Below the pieces are notes generated by a model. It saw only the letters and a program-made list of their open reading frames with translations, was not told where the DNA came from and did no database searches. 64,000 nt of DNA from Sphingobacterium sp. GVS05A (lineage in GTDB: Bacteria; Bacteroidota; Bacteroidia; Sphingobacteriales; Sphingobacteriaceae), in assembly GCF_019969845.1 (NCBI RefSeq), contig NZ_JAHXYR010000001.1, positions 930,001 through 994,000 of the forward strand, given 5' to 3'. Both the position numbers and the translations under genes were made by a program. Positions within the stretch are counted from its first letter, which is position 1; every line of letters begins with the position of its first letter. Shown here piece after piece: positions 27,962-37,269 of the stretch.

Positions 27962-28014
27962 CAAAAATAGATTATTTTTCAGGATTATTTCTTCATTTAT
28001 CTATCTTATTTTTG
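27962..28014. promoter_or_regulatory. Divergent -7 boxes for kdsD and recQ-kdsA
   Basis: TATTTTTG occurs on the minus strand at 27962-27969 (toward kdsD) and on the plus strand at 28007-28014 (toward recQ). Neither has a clear TTG at the usual spacing. The recQ leader would be only about 8 nt. Confidence 0.5.
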
Positions 28015-28025
28015 CCCAAGGCGCA

Positions 28026-30215
28026 ATGGAAATAGAAAAATCACTTTTCGACAATTTACAGGATTTTTTTGGTTTTGATACTTTTAAAGGAGATCAAGAG
28101 GCTATTATAACCAGCATTCTTCAAAAGAAGGATACGTTTGTTATTATGCCAACCGGGGGAGGGAAATCAATTTGTTATCAACTGCCTGCACTCATGAGTG
28201 AGGGAACCGCAATTGTAATTTCCCCGTTGATTGCTTTAATGAAAAATCAAGTGGATCAGCTTCGCGCGTTCGGCGGCGAAGATAGTATCGCTCATTTTTT
28301 GAACTCCTCACTGAACAAGAGTGAAATCACCCGTGTAAAGGAGGATGTGCTTGCGGGAAAGACCAAGTTACTCTATGTAGCTCCAGAATCACTTGCTAAG
28401 CAAGATAATGTGGAGTTCTTACATCAGATTACCGTGTCTTTTGTTGCCGTAGATGAAGCACATTGTATTTCAGAATGGGGACATGATTTTAGACCGGAAT
28501 ACCGCAAAATACGTCAAGTTATCAATGAGATAGGCGCTAATATTCCAATTATTGCGTTAACAGCAACAGCGACGCCAAAAGTGCAATCTGATATCCGTAA
28601 AAACTTACAGATGAATGATGCCGTGCTATTCAAATCATCATTCAATCGGAGCAACTTATATTATGAGGTACGTCCCAAAAAAGACGTGGTCAAAGAAATT
28701 GTACGTTTTATCAAGACAAAACCGGGCAAAACTGGTATTGTTTATTGCTTGAGCAGAAAGAAAGTTGAAGAAATAAGCGAGGTGTTGAACCTGAACGGTA
28801 TTAAAGCGCTGCCATACCATGCAGGTCTTGATGCTAAAACAAGGGCCGATACGCAAGATAAATTCTTGATGGAGGATGTGGAAGTGATTGTTGCGACAAT
28901 CGCCTTTGGTATGGGGATTGACAAACCGGATGTCCGTTATGTTATCCACCATGATATTCCGAAATCCATGGAAGGCTACTACCAGGAAACTGGCCGTGCT
29001 GGCCGCGATGGGGGCGATGGTTATTGTTTGGCTTTCTATTCGGAGAAAGATGTTGAGAAACTGACAAAATTCATGAAAGATAAACCTGTGGCCGAACGTG
29101 AGATCGGTACGCAGATACTGAAAGAAGTCATCGATTATTCCGAATCTGCTGTTTGTCGTCGTAAACAGATTCTTCATTATTTTGGAGAAAACTTTGACGA
29201 ACAAGGCTGTAGTAACATGTGCGATAATTGCCGTTCGGAAAAAGAATATTTTGAAGCCGAGGAATCCCTAAAAGATGTATTGGGCTTTATTAAAGAGCAG
29301 GGTGAAAAATTTGACGATCATCATGTCATTAATGTGATGATCGGGCAGAACAATCAACCTGTATCTTCCTACAAACATGACGAGCACCGTCTATTTGGCT
29401 CAGGAAAAGAAAAAGGTACTATCTATTGGAAATCACTGTTACGTCAAGCCGTACTGGACAATTTCGTTGAGAAGGATATTGATCACTATGGTTTGCTGAA
29501 ATTAACGGATATCGGTCGGAATTATATAGACAATCCTTACCAGTTAAAGTTTGTTTTAAACCGTCCTATCGAGAGTGCCGAAAGCACTGCTGGAGACGAG
29601 GCTGGTCATGGAACTGGTGCACTCGACACGACCTTACTGGGTATGCTCAAAGATCTGCGTAAAAAGATCGCTAAGAGTAAATCATTGCCACCATTTGTGA
29701 TCTTCCAAGATCCTTCCTTAGAGGAGATGTGTACACATTATCCGGTCAATATCGATGAATTAAAACAGATTCAAGGGGTAGGGAATGGTAAGGCGATTAA
29801 ATTCGGAGCTTCCTTTATTGCGCTGATCAAGGACTATGTGGAGGAAAATGAAATCGACAGGCCCGTAGATCTGGTCATCAAAAGTACAGCAAATAAATCC
29901 GCACTGAAAGTGGCGATCATCCAAAATATTGACCGCAAGATTGCGCTGGATGATATTGCAGCAGCGAAGGGAATTACCTATGAGGAAATCTTGAAGGAAA
30001 TTGAAACAATCGTTAATGCCGGTACCAAGATAAATATCAATTATTTTATTGATGAAATTATTGATGAAGATCGTCAGGACGAAGTGTACGATTACTTTAA
30101 AACAGCTGAAACTGATTCGATCAATGATGCGCTTAAGGAATTAGGCGGTGACGATTATAGCTTTGAAGACCTTCAATTGATGCGTATCAAGTTTTTATCG
30201 GAATTGGGTAATTAA
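28026..30215 (+). CDS. recQ: ATP-dependent DNA helicase RecQ
   Basis: The 729-aa helicase has Walker A PTGGGKS (42-48), the DEAH box (143-146) with the RecQ-specific CISEWGHDFRPEY loop, a zinc-binding segment with four cysteines (CRRKQ... and CSNMCDNC), an RQC winged-helix region and a C-terminal HRDC domain with extra sequence. It unwinds DNA 3' to 5' in recombination and repair. It lies 18 bp before kdsA on the same strand, so they are likely co-transcribed. Confidence 0.96.
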   Translation: MEIEKSLFDNLQDFFGFDTFKGDQEAIITSILQKKDTFVIMPTGGGKSICYQLPALMSEGTAIVISPLIALMKNQVDQLRAFGGEDSIAHFLNSSLNKSEITRVKEDVLAGKTKLLYVAPESLAKQDNVEFLHQITVSFVAVDEAHCISEWGHDFRPEYRKIRQVINEIGANIPIIALTATATPKVQSDIRKNLQMNDAVLFKSSFNRSNLYYEVRPKKDVVKEIVRFIKTKPGKTGIVYCLSRKKVEEISEVLNLNGIKALPYHAGLDAKTRADTQDKFLMEDVEVIVATIAFGMGIDKPDVRYVIHHDIPKSMEGYYQETGRAGRDGGDGYCLAFYSEKDVEKLTKFMKDKPVAEREIGTQILKEVIDYSESAVCRRKQILHYFGENFDEQGCSNMCDNCRSEKEYFEAEESLKDVLGFIKEQGEKFDDHHVINVMIGQNNQPVSSYKHDEHRLFGSGKEKGTIYWKSLLRQAVLDNFVEKDIDHYGLLKLTDIGRNYIDNPYQLKFVLNRPIESAESTAGDEAGHGTGALDTTLLGMLKDLRKKIAKSKSLPPFVIFQDPSLEEMCTHYPVNIDELKQIQGVGNGKAIKFGASFIALIKDYVEENEIDRPVDLVIKSTANKSALKVAIIQNIDRKIALDDIAAAKGITYEEILKEIETIVNAGTKININYFIDEIIDEDRQDEVYDYFKTAETDSINDALKELGGDDYSFEDLQLMRIKFLSELGN

Positions 30216-30233
30216 AATTTTTATATAATTCAT

Positions 30234-31049
30234 ATGATCAACAAATACATTCCTGAAATAAAGAATGGAACTTCGCAGAATTTCTTTTTAATGGCAGGGC
30301 CATGTGCAATTGAGGGAGAAGAAATCGCTTTGCGGATTGCTGAAAAGATTGTTACTATTACAGATAAACTCAATATCCCTTATATTTTTAAAGGCTCTTA
30401 TCGTAAGGCCAACCGGTCTCGTCTGGATTCTTTTATGGGTATCGGAGATGAAAAAGCATTGAAAATTTTGGAGAAAGTAGGGAAGACCTTCGGCGTTCCT
30501 ACGGTAACGGATATTCATGAAAGCCATGAAGCGGAAATGGCCGCAGCTTACGTAGATGTTCTTCAAATTCCGGCATTTTTATGTAGACAAACGGATTTAT
30601 TGGTCGCTGCAGCAAAAACCAATAAAGTCGTTAACGTAAAAAAAGGACAGTTTTTAAGTGCGGGATCCATGAAGTTTGCTGTAGACAAGATTGTAGAGTC
30701 TGGTAATGAAAAGGTATTTTTGACTGATCGTGGTAACACATTTGGCTACCAGGATCTGATCGTTGACTATAGAGGAATTCCTGAAATGCGTGCCTTTAAT
30801 GTGCCGACTATAATGGATTGTACACATTCACTTCAGCAGCCAAATCAGACATCAGGGGTAACAGGTGGAAAGCCTGCCTTGATCGAAACAATTGCCAAAG
30901 CGGCGATTGCTGTTGGGGCCGATGGCCTATTTATAGAAACCCATCCTGATCCTGCAAATGCAAAATCTGATGGAGCAAATATGTTGCACCTCGATCTACT
31001 TGAAGGATTGATGGAAAAACTGGTACGTGTAAGACAAGCTATTTTATAG
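30234..31049 (+). CDS. kdsA: 3-deoxy-8-phosphooctulonate synthase
   Basis: The 271-aa enzyme condenses phosphoenolpyruvate with arabinose 5-phosphate to Kdo 8-phosphate. Family signatures include MAGPCAIEGEE near the N-terminus, FKGSYRKANRSR, and the C-terminal EPHPDPANAKSDG-like segment (here ETHPDP). The arabinose 5-phosphate is made by the neighbouring KdsD. It is followed by a strong terminator. Confidence 0.96.
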   Translation: MINKYIPEIKNGTSQNFFLMAGPCAIEGEEIALRIAEKIVTITDKLNIPYIFKGSYRKANRSRLDSFMGIGDEKALKILEKVGKTFGVPTVTDIHESHEAEMAAAYVDVLQIPAFLCRQTDLLVAAAKTNKVVNVKKGQFLSAGSMKFAVDKIVESGNEKVFLTDRGNTFGYQDLIVDYRGIPEMRAFNVPTIMDCTHSLQQPNQTSGVTGGKPALIETIAKAAIAVGADGLFIETHPDPANAKSDGANMLHLDLLEGLMEKLVRVRQAIL

Positions 31050-31071
31050 TATAATAAATAAATCGTAATAG

Positions 31072-31097
31072 AAAGGAGCCAATAGGCTCCTTTTTTT
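31072..31097 (+). terminator. Terminator after kdsA
   Basis: The stem AAAGGAGCC/GGCTCCTTT with a 4-nt loop and a T run. Confidence 0.93.
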
Positions 31098-31128
31098 AAT
31101 CAATTCAAATTTAAACCTAAAGTATCGT

Positions 31129-32223
31129 ATGTTTTCAAAAGTTTCTCTCATGGCACTGATGCTGTTCTCGCTTTCGATTGTCAAAGGACAGCAAAATTAT
31201 ACCTGGTTTTCGCCTCTTGATGATAAACATGTTGAAGGTCGGATCGACAATCAGAAGCTTACAGCTTTTGGTCGACTACCAGATGAGCTGGAAAAGCAGG
31301 TGCGCAAACCGGTCTGGGAACTGGGACAAAATTCTGCTGGACTCTATATTGATTTTCAGACATCAGCCTCGGAAATTACAGTTCAATATCAAGTTGCCGG
31401 CGGATTGAATATGCCCCATATGCCTACTACCGGTGTGAGTGGACTGGATCTTTATGCCTATGATACAACGAATAAAGTTTGGAAATGGGCTTACGGTAAT
31501 TATGATTTTTCAGACACGATTTCTTATACTTGGAAGAATATAGGAAAGAATAATAACTTTAGCTATCGCTTGTATCTGCCTTTGTATAATACGGTTAAAT
31601 GGTTGAAGATTGGTGTGCCTGCTGCTGCGAAGCTAACATATGCACATACCACTACCTCGAAACCTATTGTGGTCTATGGCACTTCTATAGGACAAGGGGC
31701 ATGTACCAGCCGTCCGGGACTTGCCTGGACAAGTCAGGTAGGCCGAGCTGTTAATAACGAGATGTTGAATTTATGTTTTTCGGGTAACGGTCGTCTTGAA
31801 CAGCCTATCCTAAACGTAATGAATCAGGTGGACGCCGCATGTTATATTTTGGATTGTATTCCAAATCTTGCGATTACTAAATCACTCAACGAAAAACAAT
31901 TGGATTCGCTATTGGTCAATGCGGTTACATTTTTAAGAAAAGAACACCCGACAACACCGATCATATTGACACAGCATAGTTCTGGGAATATCAATACCGT
32001 ATTTAACGAAGACAAAAACAAAGAATACCAACAAAGTAGCCGTGTATTGAAAGCGACCTACGAGAAATTACAGTCACAAGGGGTTCGGCAAATTTTTATG
32101 CTATCGAGTGGGGAACTGGGGCTAGACTTAAACTCAACGGTGGATTATGCACACCCCAATGATCAGGGGATGGAACATATCGCAAATGCGTATATTAAGT
32201 TGCTAAAAAAGGTGTTGAAATAA
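31129..32223 (+). CDS. Secreted SGNH/GDSL-family hydrolase
   Basis: The 364-aa protein has a signal peptide (1-20), an N-terminal beta-sandwich-like domain (about 21-175), and a C-terminal SGNH hydrolase domain. Catalytic features are S186 in YGTSIGQG, G219-N220 in the SGNGR block, N246 nearby, and D339/H342 in DYAHP. Two-domain proteins of this kind in Bacteroidota are often carbohydrate or acyl esterases. It stands alone between terminators. Confidence 0.85.
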   Translation: MFSKVSLMALMLFSLSIVKGQQNYTWFSPLDDKHVEGRIDNQKLTAFGRLPDELEKQVRKPVWELGQNSAGLYIDFQTSASEITVQYQVAGGLNMPHMPTTGVSGLDLYAYDTTNKVWKWAYGNYDFSDTISYTWKNIGKNNNFSYRLYLPLYNTVKWLKIGVPAAAKLTYAHTTTSKPIVVYGTSIGQGACTSRPGLAWTSQVGRAVNNEMLNLCFSGNGRLEQPILNVMNQVDAACYILDCIPNLAITKSLNEKQLDSLLVNAVTFLRKEHPTTPIILTQHSSGNINTVFNEDKNKEYQQSSRVLKATYEKLQSQGVRQIFMLSSGELGLDLNSTVDYAHPNDQGMEHIANAYIKLLKKVLK

Positions 32224-32348
32224 AACTCTCATACATTAACGGGCATCCCTACGTTGAAACTCAACTGGATTTTTTCTTTCTGATCAACAAACTCAGCGTA
32301 ACGAGCTCATCGATGCCTCAAAGGATCAATGAAAAGCTGACATTTTAA

Positions 32349-32379
32349 TAAAAAAGGGAAGTTTAACTTCCCTTTTTTA
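32349..32379. terminator. Bidirectional terminator between convergent genes
   Basis: The stem AAAAAAGGGAAGTT/AACTTCCCTTTTTT (32350-32363 with 32365-32378) has T runs on either strand and ends 2 bp from the stop of the helicase-like gene. Confidence 0.9.
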
Positions 32380-32380
32380 T

Positions 32381-33676
32381 TTATTTCTTTTTCAATTTCA
32401 TCGTCATTTTTGCTTTTTCACCACCTCCATAATTGAAAGTTTTGGAATTACTTTCCTTCTTTTGGTGAAAAGCTCCACCGCGGGAACTATCTTCTTGTTC
32501 CTCCTTGGTTGATTTTTTCTTTTTATCACTTGTGGGATTGTAAATCTGCAGATCCTCAGGAAGATCCAGGACATCCATTCGTTTACCCACAGCCTGTTCT
32601 ATTTTTCTGACCATTGGAAGTTCAAGGTCGGTCGTAAATGTCAATACCACGGAGTCCTCATTTTCGTCATTTTTGACTAAATGGTTTAAAAATTCCTCTT
32701 TTTCATTTGGCAATTCAAATTGAAAAATAAAAGGAATATTAGCAAGATCAACTGCATTGGTGTTTTCCCGGGCAATGATCAAAACGCGAGTTTGCTCACT
32801 CTCTATGAATTCTGCCGTTGTTTCAAAGCCAAAATCATCATAAAATAGCGGGTTTAGAATAGCTATTTCCTCTTTCCCTTGTTGAAATAGGCTACTGGCA
32901 AGCTTTTGTGCTGTAAGCTTTGAATTTACAAAAACAATCACTTTTTGAAAAACTTCTTTATCTTGTAGAAGGTAATTCAGTAGATTGATTTTTGTGGTGA
33001 AATTGGGAAGATGGTACAATAAAAGATCTAAAGTGTCAATGGTTTCATTCTCCAATTCATCCACTTCAATCAAAGCATAATCCTCATTTAGATGCTTATC
33101 AATCATGTCATACAGCTTCTGATGTTCAACAGTACTGAAGACCAGGTGCTGTACTTTACCACAACTTTCTGCTAGTTCTCTTACAGGATTTTGCATGCCC
33201 TGTTTGATGATTTCTTCTGCATCATCAATAATCAACGTTTGGATACGGTTTAGATTGAGGGCTAATTTGAGATAGATTGCCCGTGCACGATTCGGTGTTG
33301 CGACTACAATGTCCTTTCCAGCAACTAATTCTTCTATTTCTTCTTCCATACTTCCCCCTGCACGCAATCCAATAATTCGAAGATCTCTATTTTTGCTTAG
33401 TTGGTAAAATTTTTCAACGATCTCGTCGATGCGTTCTTCATTGGGAGCCAAGATTAAAAACTTAGGTGCCTCATCATCCGTGAATTTTAATTTCATCAAG
33501 GTAGATAATACATAAGTTGTGGTCTTGCCCGCTCCTTCAGGAGCAATCGCAATAACATCCTGTCCGCCAAGAATTCTGGAAATACATCTACTCTGAACTT
33601 CCTTTGGAGCCAAATAACCGAGCTCGGTCATCGTAGCAGTCAATCTTTTGCTTAGTTTTAGTTTCTCTAACGACAC
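32381..33676 (-). CDS. DEAD-box helicase-like protein with degenerate motifs
   Basis: The 431-aa protein has two RecA-like domains and a basic tail like DEAD-box RNA helicases: a Q-motif glutamine (Q28), Walker A APEGAGKT (45-52), motif Ib-like ATPNR (126-130), and motif IV-like VIVFVNS (about 246-252). Key motifs deviate: motif II is DDAE (151-154) rather than DEAD, motif III is FST rather than SAT, and motifs V and VI (around 301-340) lack the arginine fingers. ATP binding is plausible, but hydrolysis and unwinding are doubtful. It could be a regulatory or RNA-binding pseudo-helicase. Confidence 0.82.
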   Translation of the reverse strand: MSLEKLKLSKRLTATMTELGYLAPKEVQSRCISRILGGQDVIAIAPEGAGKTTTYVLSTLMKLKFTDDEAPKFLILAPNEERIDEIVEKFYQLSKNRDLRIIGLRAGGSMEEEIEELVAGKDIVVATPNRARAIYLKLALNLNRIQTLIIDDAEEIIKQGMQNPVRELAESCGKVQHLVFSTVEHQKLYDMIDKHLNEDYALIEVDELENETIDTLDLLLYHLPNFTTKINLLNYLLQDKEVFQKVIVFVNSKLTAQKLASSLFQQGKEEIAILNPLFYDDFGFETTAEFIESEQTRVLIIARENTNAVDLANIPFIFQFELPNEKEEFLNHLVKNDENEDSVVLTFTTDLELPMVRKIEQAVGKRMDVLDLPEDLQIYNPTSDKKKKSTKEEQEDSSRGGAFHQKKESNSKTFNYGGGEKAKMTMKLKKK

Positions 33677-33729
33677 GTATCCTTTAGTTTATGTAAGTTG
33701 CAAAAATACACATTTAGTTTTTAGATCAG

Positions 33730-34062
33730 CTAATGTGCGCCCATTTTTGAAAAGACATTGATAATAATTACCCCAGCGACGATCAATATCATTCCGATTA
33801 CTGCCGGTGCGTCGGGAATCTGTTTAAACAAAATCATCCCTATCAATGTAATGGCAACGATACCAACCCCCGACCAGATTGCATAGGATATTCCGACAGG
33901 AAGGTATTTCAATGTGATGCTCAGGAAATAAAAAGCGATAATGTAACCAATGATACAGATAGCGGTAGGTTTCCATAAGGTAAATCCCTCAGATTTCTTT
34001 AGGAAAGTCGTGGCGAAAATTTCTGCCGCAATAGCAAGAAACAAGTATAAATATTTTATCAT
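33730..34062 (-). CDS. SMR-family small multidrug transporter (EmrE-like)
   Basis: The 110-aa protein has four membrane segments and matches EmrE in length; the essential glutamate E14 (AAEIFATT) and W63 (YAIWSGVG) fall at the same positions. SMR proteins exchange protons for cationic drugs or guanidinium-type compounds in the inner membrane. The frame is open to 34101, but a TAGCTTTG box lies in the extension, so the start at 34062 is preferred. It is divergent from the histidine kinase gene. Confidence 0.92.
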   Translation of the reverse strand: MIKYLYLFLAIAAEIFATTFLKKSEGFTLWKPTAICIIGYIIAFYFLSITLKYLPVGISYAIWSGVGIVAITLIGMILFKQIPDAPAVIGMILIVAGVIIINVFSKMGAH

Positions 34063-34098
34063 TACAGATTCTTTTCTGATCAAGTGAAGTATTGTATG

Positions 34099-34106
34099 CA
34101 AAGCTA
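34099..34106 (-). promoter_or_regulatory. -7 box of the SMR transporter gene
   Basis: TAGCTTTG on the minus strand, about 37 bp before the ATG at 34062. Confidence 0.5.
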
Positions 34107-34222
34107 CACTTTTTGCTATTCACTTCGCCTCAATGGTATTATATTTAGGAAATTGCAGCTATTGAGTTGGTACAAATACAGCGCATCTACAGCGATCAGG
34201 CTAATTTTGACGGTAATTATAA

Positions 34223-34253
34223 TTGTTTATAAGGGTAAATTTATCTAAGTTTG
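34223..34253 (+). promoter_or_regulatory. Promoter of the first TPR kinase operon
   Basis: TTG at 34223-34225, a 20-bp spacer and TAAGTTTG at 34246-34253, leaving a leader of about 27 nt. Confidence 0.7.
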
Positions 34254-34284
34254 GCCAATCCACTAATGGGAATTAATAGACTTT

Positions 34285-36531
34285 ATGAGGTATATTCGTG
34301 TTTTTTTTAAAACCTTTATTATATGCTTAGTTTTTCTATTCTCTTGCTGTCAGCTGTATGCCCAAGATCAGTTGCAGGAGCTACAGAAATCATACTATAA
34401 TCTTCCGTTAGGGAGTAAGGAACGGTTTCTGTTGACCGGAAAATATGCGCAGGCCCTATATTTCAACAATGAGAAAGCATTGGCAAGTCAGTTGCTCAAT
34501 GATAATATTCAATTGGCCAAAAATTACCCCGACAAACAATACTATGCCTATTTAAATTGCATCGCAGCAATGAATAGTTATAACGATCGCCTTTTTGAGA
34601 AATCGCGCTTTTACCTGGAACATGCAAAATCTGTTCTTCCCATAATCAATGATAACGGTATCAAGGGATATATTCATTATTGTGATGGCTGGATTATGAC
34701 AAGGCAGAACAAGGAGGATCAGGCCGTTTCCCAGTTTCATAAAGCAATTTCTTTTTTGGAAAAAGCCCCCCAGACAGATGCGAATATAGCCCGTAAATTG
34801 GCGGTATATAAAGAATTGACGGCTATTTATGCCAATCAGCGGAATTACGAATTTCAGGAGAAGTACACGAACCTTTTATTGGAGACAGCGAAAGCAGGTC
34901 AGAATACGAATAGTTTATTTGATGCCTATATGCAAGCTGGTTACCTATTTGAGGAGGAATATCGGTCAAACCAAACAGATCAGCAACTTTTGAAGAAAGC
35001 CGAGGAACATTATCTGGAAGCTTATCGAATAGCAAAAGCTAATCAGAAAAAACTTATTAACCCGACAGATATGGCCTATGTCTCTGTGAATCTAGCCAAT
35101 CTGTATCATGAATTTTATCCGGAAAACGGTGCTAAAAAAGCGATTTCATTTGCTCAACAGGCCTTAGAAATTGCACAGGAAACAGGACAATATGCAATCT
35201 CTGTTCCGGCCTATGGTGTATTGGCTGACGAGGCATTTAAAAGCGGCCATCGGGATCAGGGCAAAAAGTATCTGCAACAAGCGCTTTACAACCTGCAGCG
35301 AGAGCCACATTATGATTATCAGATGGGGTTAAGTCTTTTTAGCAGACTGGCTGAAGTGAGTGTCGAAGAAGGAAAATACGAAGAGGCATTTCAATACCAA
35401 AAAAGTTATATCAATGTTTTCGAGGAGGCATTCAACTCGGATAAATTGGATAAAACCAAACAACTTGAAATAAAATATGAGCGAGAACTGCAAAACCAAA
35501 AATTAATGCGTCTTCGTTTGGAGGGGGAGAAAAAGGAACAGCAGATCAAATTGATGAAAGCGCTAAATGACCGACAGAATCAATTGGTTGAAAATTTAAA
35601 ATTGAATGAACTAAACCGTACCCAACAGTTGAAAGTGCTTCAACTTGAGCGCGACAAAAAGGAACAGGACTTGCAATTAAGCCGCTTGGAGAATGAACAG
35701 CGATTACAGGAACTGGATGTTTCCAAGCAGGAGATTGCCTTTAAATCACGTATGAATTCGATTTATATCTGGTTATTTATTAGTAGTTTAATCGCTGTTA
35801 TCTTATTGTTTTATGCTTATTGGCAACGTTCCAAAACATTAAAGCAAAAGGAACACATGCATGGGCTTGAAATCGAAAAAAATAATCAGCAACATGCCAT
35901 TAAAAATCTGACGGCGATGTTGGCAGGGGAAGAGAAGGAGCGGACTCGTCTGGCTAGAGACCTGCACGATGGCTTAGGGGGATTGCTGTCAAGTACAAAA
36001 TTGGGCTTATCCTCAATCAGCGATAGCGGGGCCGAACAGCCCGAAGTTAAGGATGGTATTACACGGAGCATCGAATTGCTGGATGATGCTGTCGACGAAT
36101 TGCGTCGACTTGCACATAACCTGATGCCGGATCTAATTGTCAAATATGGTCTAGAGGAAGCCTTAAAGGATTATGCCGCACGGATGAGTCAACCAAATTG
36201 TCAAGTAGAATGTGAATTTATCCAATTTGAATCAAAATTAAGTGTAGAACATCAGATTTCCTTATACAGAATAATCCAAGAACTGGTAAACAATGCATTG
36301 AAGCATGCTGCAGCAAGCAATATCTTCATACAACTTTCTGTATATAATGAGCGTTTACATATTACTATTGAAGATGATGGCAAGGGATTTGATACCGAAA
36401 AGATAGATTTACAACATTCAGCAGGCATGCACAATATACAGTCGAGACTTTCTTTTCTACATGGTGACATGAAGGTTATATCCGCCATTGACGAAGGGAC
36501 TACCATAGAAATTGAAATGCCTGTTGTTTAA
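34285..36531 (+). CDS. TPR sensor histidine kinase, NarL-type (HisKA_3)
   Basis: The 748-aa protein has a signal peptide (to about YAQ, residue 28), a periplasmic array of TPR-like helices (about 30-400), a long charged coiled coil (about 400-490), one membrane segment (493-514), then the kinase: the phospho-acceptor H561 in ARDLHDGLGG, and an HATPase_c domain with N box (ELVNNALKH) and DDGKGFD. HisKA_3 kinases phosphorylate NarL/LuxR-type regulators; that partner follows 13 bp downstream. The signal sensed is unknown. Confidence 0.93.
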   Translation: MRYIRVFFKTFIICLVFLFSCCQLYAQDQLQELQKSYYNLPLGSKERFLLTGKYAQALYFNNEKALASQLLNDNIQLAKNYPDKQYYAYLNCIAAMNSYNDRLFEKSRFYLEHAKSVLPIINDNGIKGYIHYCDGWIMTRQNKEDQAVSQFHKAISFLEKAPQTDANIARKLAVYKELTAIYANQRNYEFQEKYTNLLLETAKAGQNTNSLFDAYMQAGYLFEEEYRSNQTDQQLLKKAEEHYLEAYRIAKANQKKLINPTDMAYVSVNLANLYHEFYPENGAKKAISFAQQALEIAQETGQYAISVPAYGVLADEAFKSGHRDQGKKYLQQALYNLQREPHYDYQMGLSLFSRLAEVSVEEGKYEEAFQYQKSYINVFEEAFNSDKLDKTKQLEIKYERELQNQKLMRLRLEGEKKEQQIKLMKALNDRQNQLVENLKLNELNRTQQLKVLQLERDKKEQDLQLSRLENEQRLQELDVSKQEIAFKSRMNSIYIWLFISSLIAVILLFYAYWQRSKTLKQKEHMHGLEIEKNNQQHAIKNLTAMLAGEEKERTRLARDLHDGLGGLLSSTKLGLSSISDSGAEQPEVKDGITRSIELLDDAVDELRRLAHNLMPDLIVKYGLEEALKDYAARMSQPNCQVECEFIQFESKLSVEHQISLYRIIQELVNNALKHAAASNIFIQLSVYNERLHITIEDDGKGFDTEKIDLQHSAGMHNIQSRLSFLHGDMKVISAIDEGTTIEIEMPVV

Positions 36532-36544
36532 TTAATAACTTAAG

Positions 36545-37177
36545 ATGATAAAAATAGCGATTACAGACGATCACCCGCTGTTGTTGGAGGGATTAAAGAA
36601 TATTATCAATTCCCACGAAGATTTTGAAGTTGTGGGCATGTATGCAAGTGCAGCAGAACTATTTAAAAACATTGTAGCAGATGCACCGCTTGTATTGTTA
36701 CTGGATATCAATCTTCCCGATGCAAATGGAATCGATCTGGTCAAGGGATTGAAAGAATCACATAAAGAGCTGAAAATAGTAGCCTTTAGTGTGCATAATG
36801 AATTGGCGGTTATCAATAGTATTTTGAATGAGGGGGCAGATGCTTATCTTCAAAAAAATGCCACCGGCAATGAAATCATTACCGCCATATCCGATGTCTT
36901 GGTGGGCAAGCGGTATATCTGTGAGAAAACCCAGGTTATACTCAACAAGAAAACAGATTCCGGACTGAAACAAGTTCCCAAACTCACACGCCGTGAAAAG
37001 GAGATATTGACCTTTGTGGCCAAAGGAATGACGACCAATCAGATTGCCGAATCCCTGTTTATTAGTTCCCATACCGTGGAGAGCCATCGTAAAAACTTAA
37101 TGGAAAAATTTCAGACGAAAAGTGTGACTGCGGCTGTCAAATCCGCTATAGAATATGGTTTGATACGTGAAGCTTAG
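36545..37177 (+). CDS. NarL/LuxR-family response regulator
   Basis: The 210-aa protein has an N-terminal receiver domain with acidic pocket D8-D9 and phospho-acceptor D54 (LLLDINLPD), and a C-terminal LuxR-type helix-turn-helix (about 145-205; LTRREKEIL...HTVESHRKNLMEKF). It is 13 bp after its kinase and the pair is one operon. A 12-bp palindrome CCTGAATTCAGG (37195-37206) follows the gene; its role is unknown. Confidence 0.95.
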   Translation: MIKIAITDDHPLLLEGLKNIINSHEDFEVVGMYASAAELFKNIVADAPLVLLLDINLPDANGIDLVKGLKESHKELKIVAFSVHNELAVINSILNEGADAYLQKNATGNEIITAISDVLVGKRYICEKTQVILNKKTDSGLKQVPKLTRREKEILTFVAKGMTTNQIAESLFISSHTVESHRKNLMEKFQTKSVTAAVKSAIEYGLIREA

Positions 37178-37231
37178 GAGAAATCCACGAATTACCTGAA
37201 TTCAGGGATGAGAATAGCCTATTGCATTTGA

Positions 37232-37239
37232 TACTTTTG
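37232..37239 (+). promoter_or_regulatory. -7 box of the unknown two-gene operon
   Basis: TACTTTTG, about 31 bp before the ATG at 37270. No clear TTG at the usual distance. Confidence 0.45.
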
Positions 37240-37269
37240 ATGTTATAGATAAATAAGAGAAAGTATCAA

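Noticed and set aside
34063..34101. N-terminal extension of the SMR transporter
   Set aside because: The short form gives 110 aa and puts E14 and W63 at the EmrE positions; a -7 box lies in the extension.
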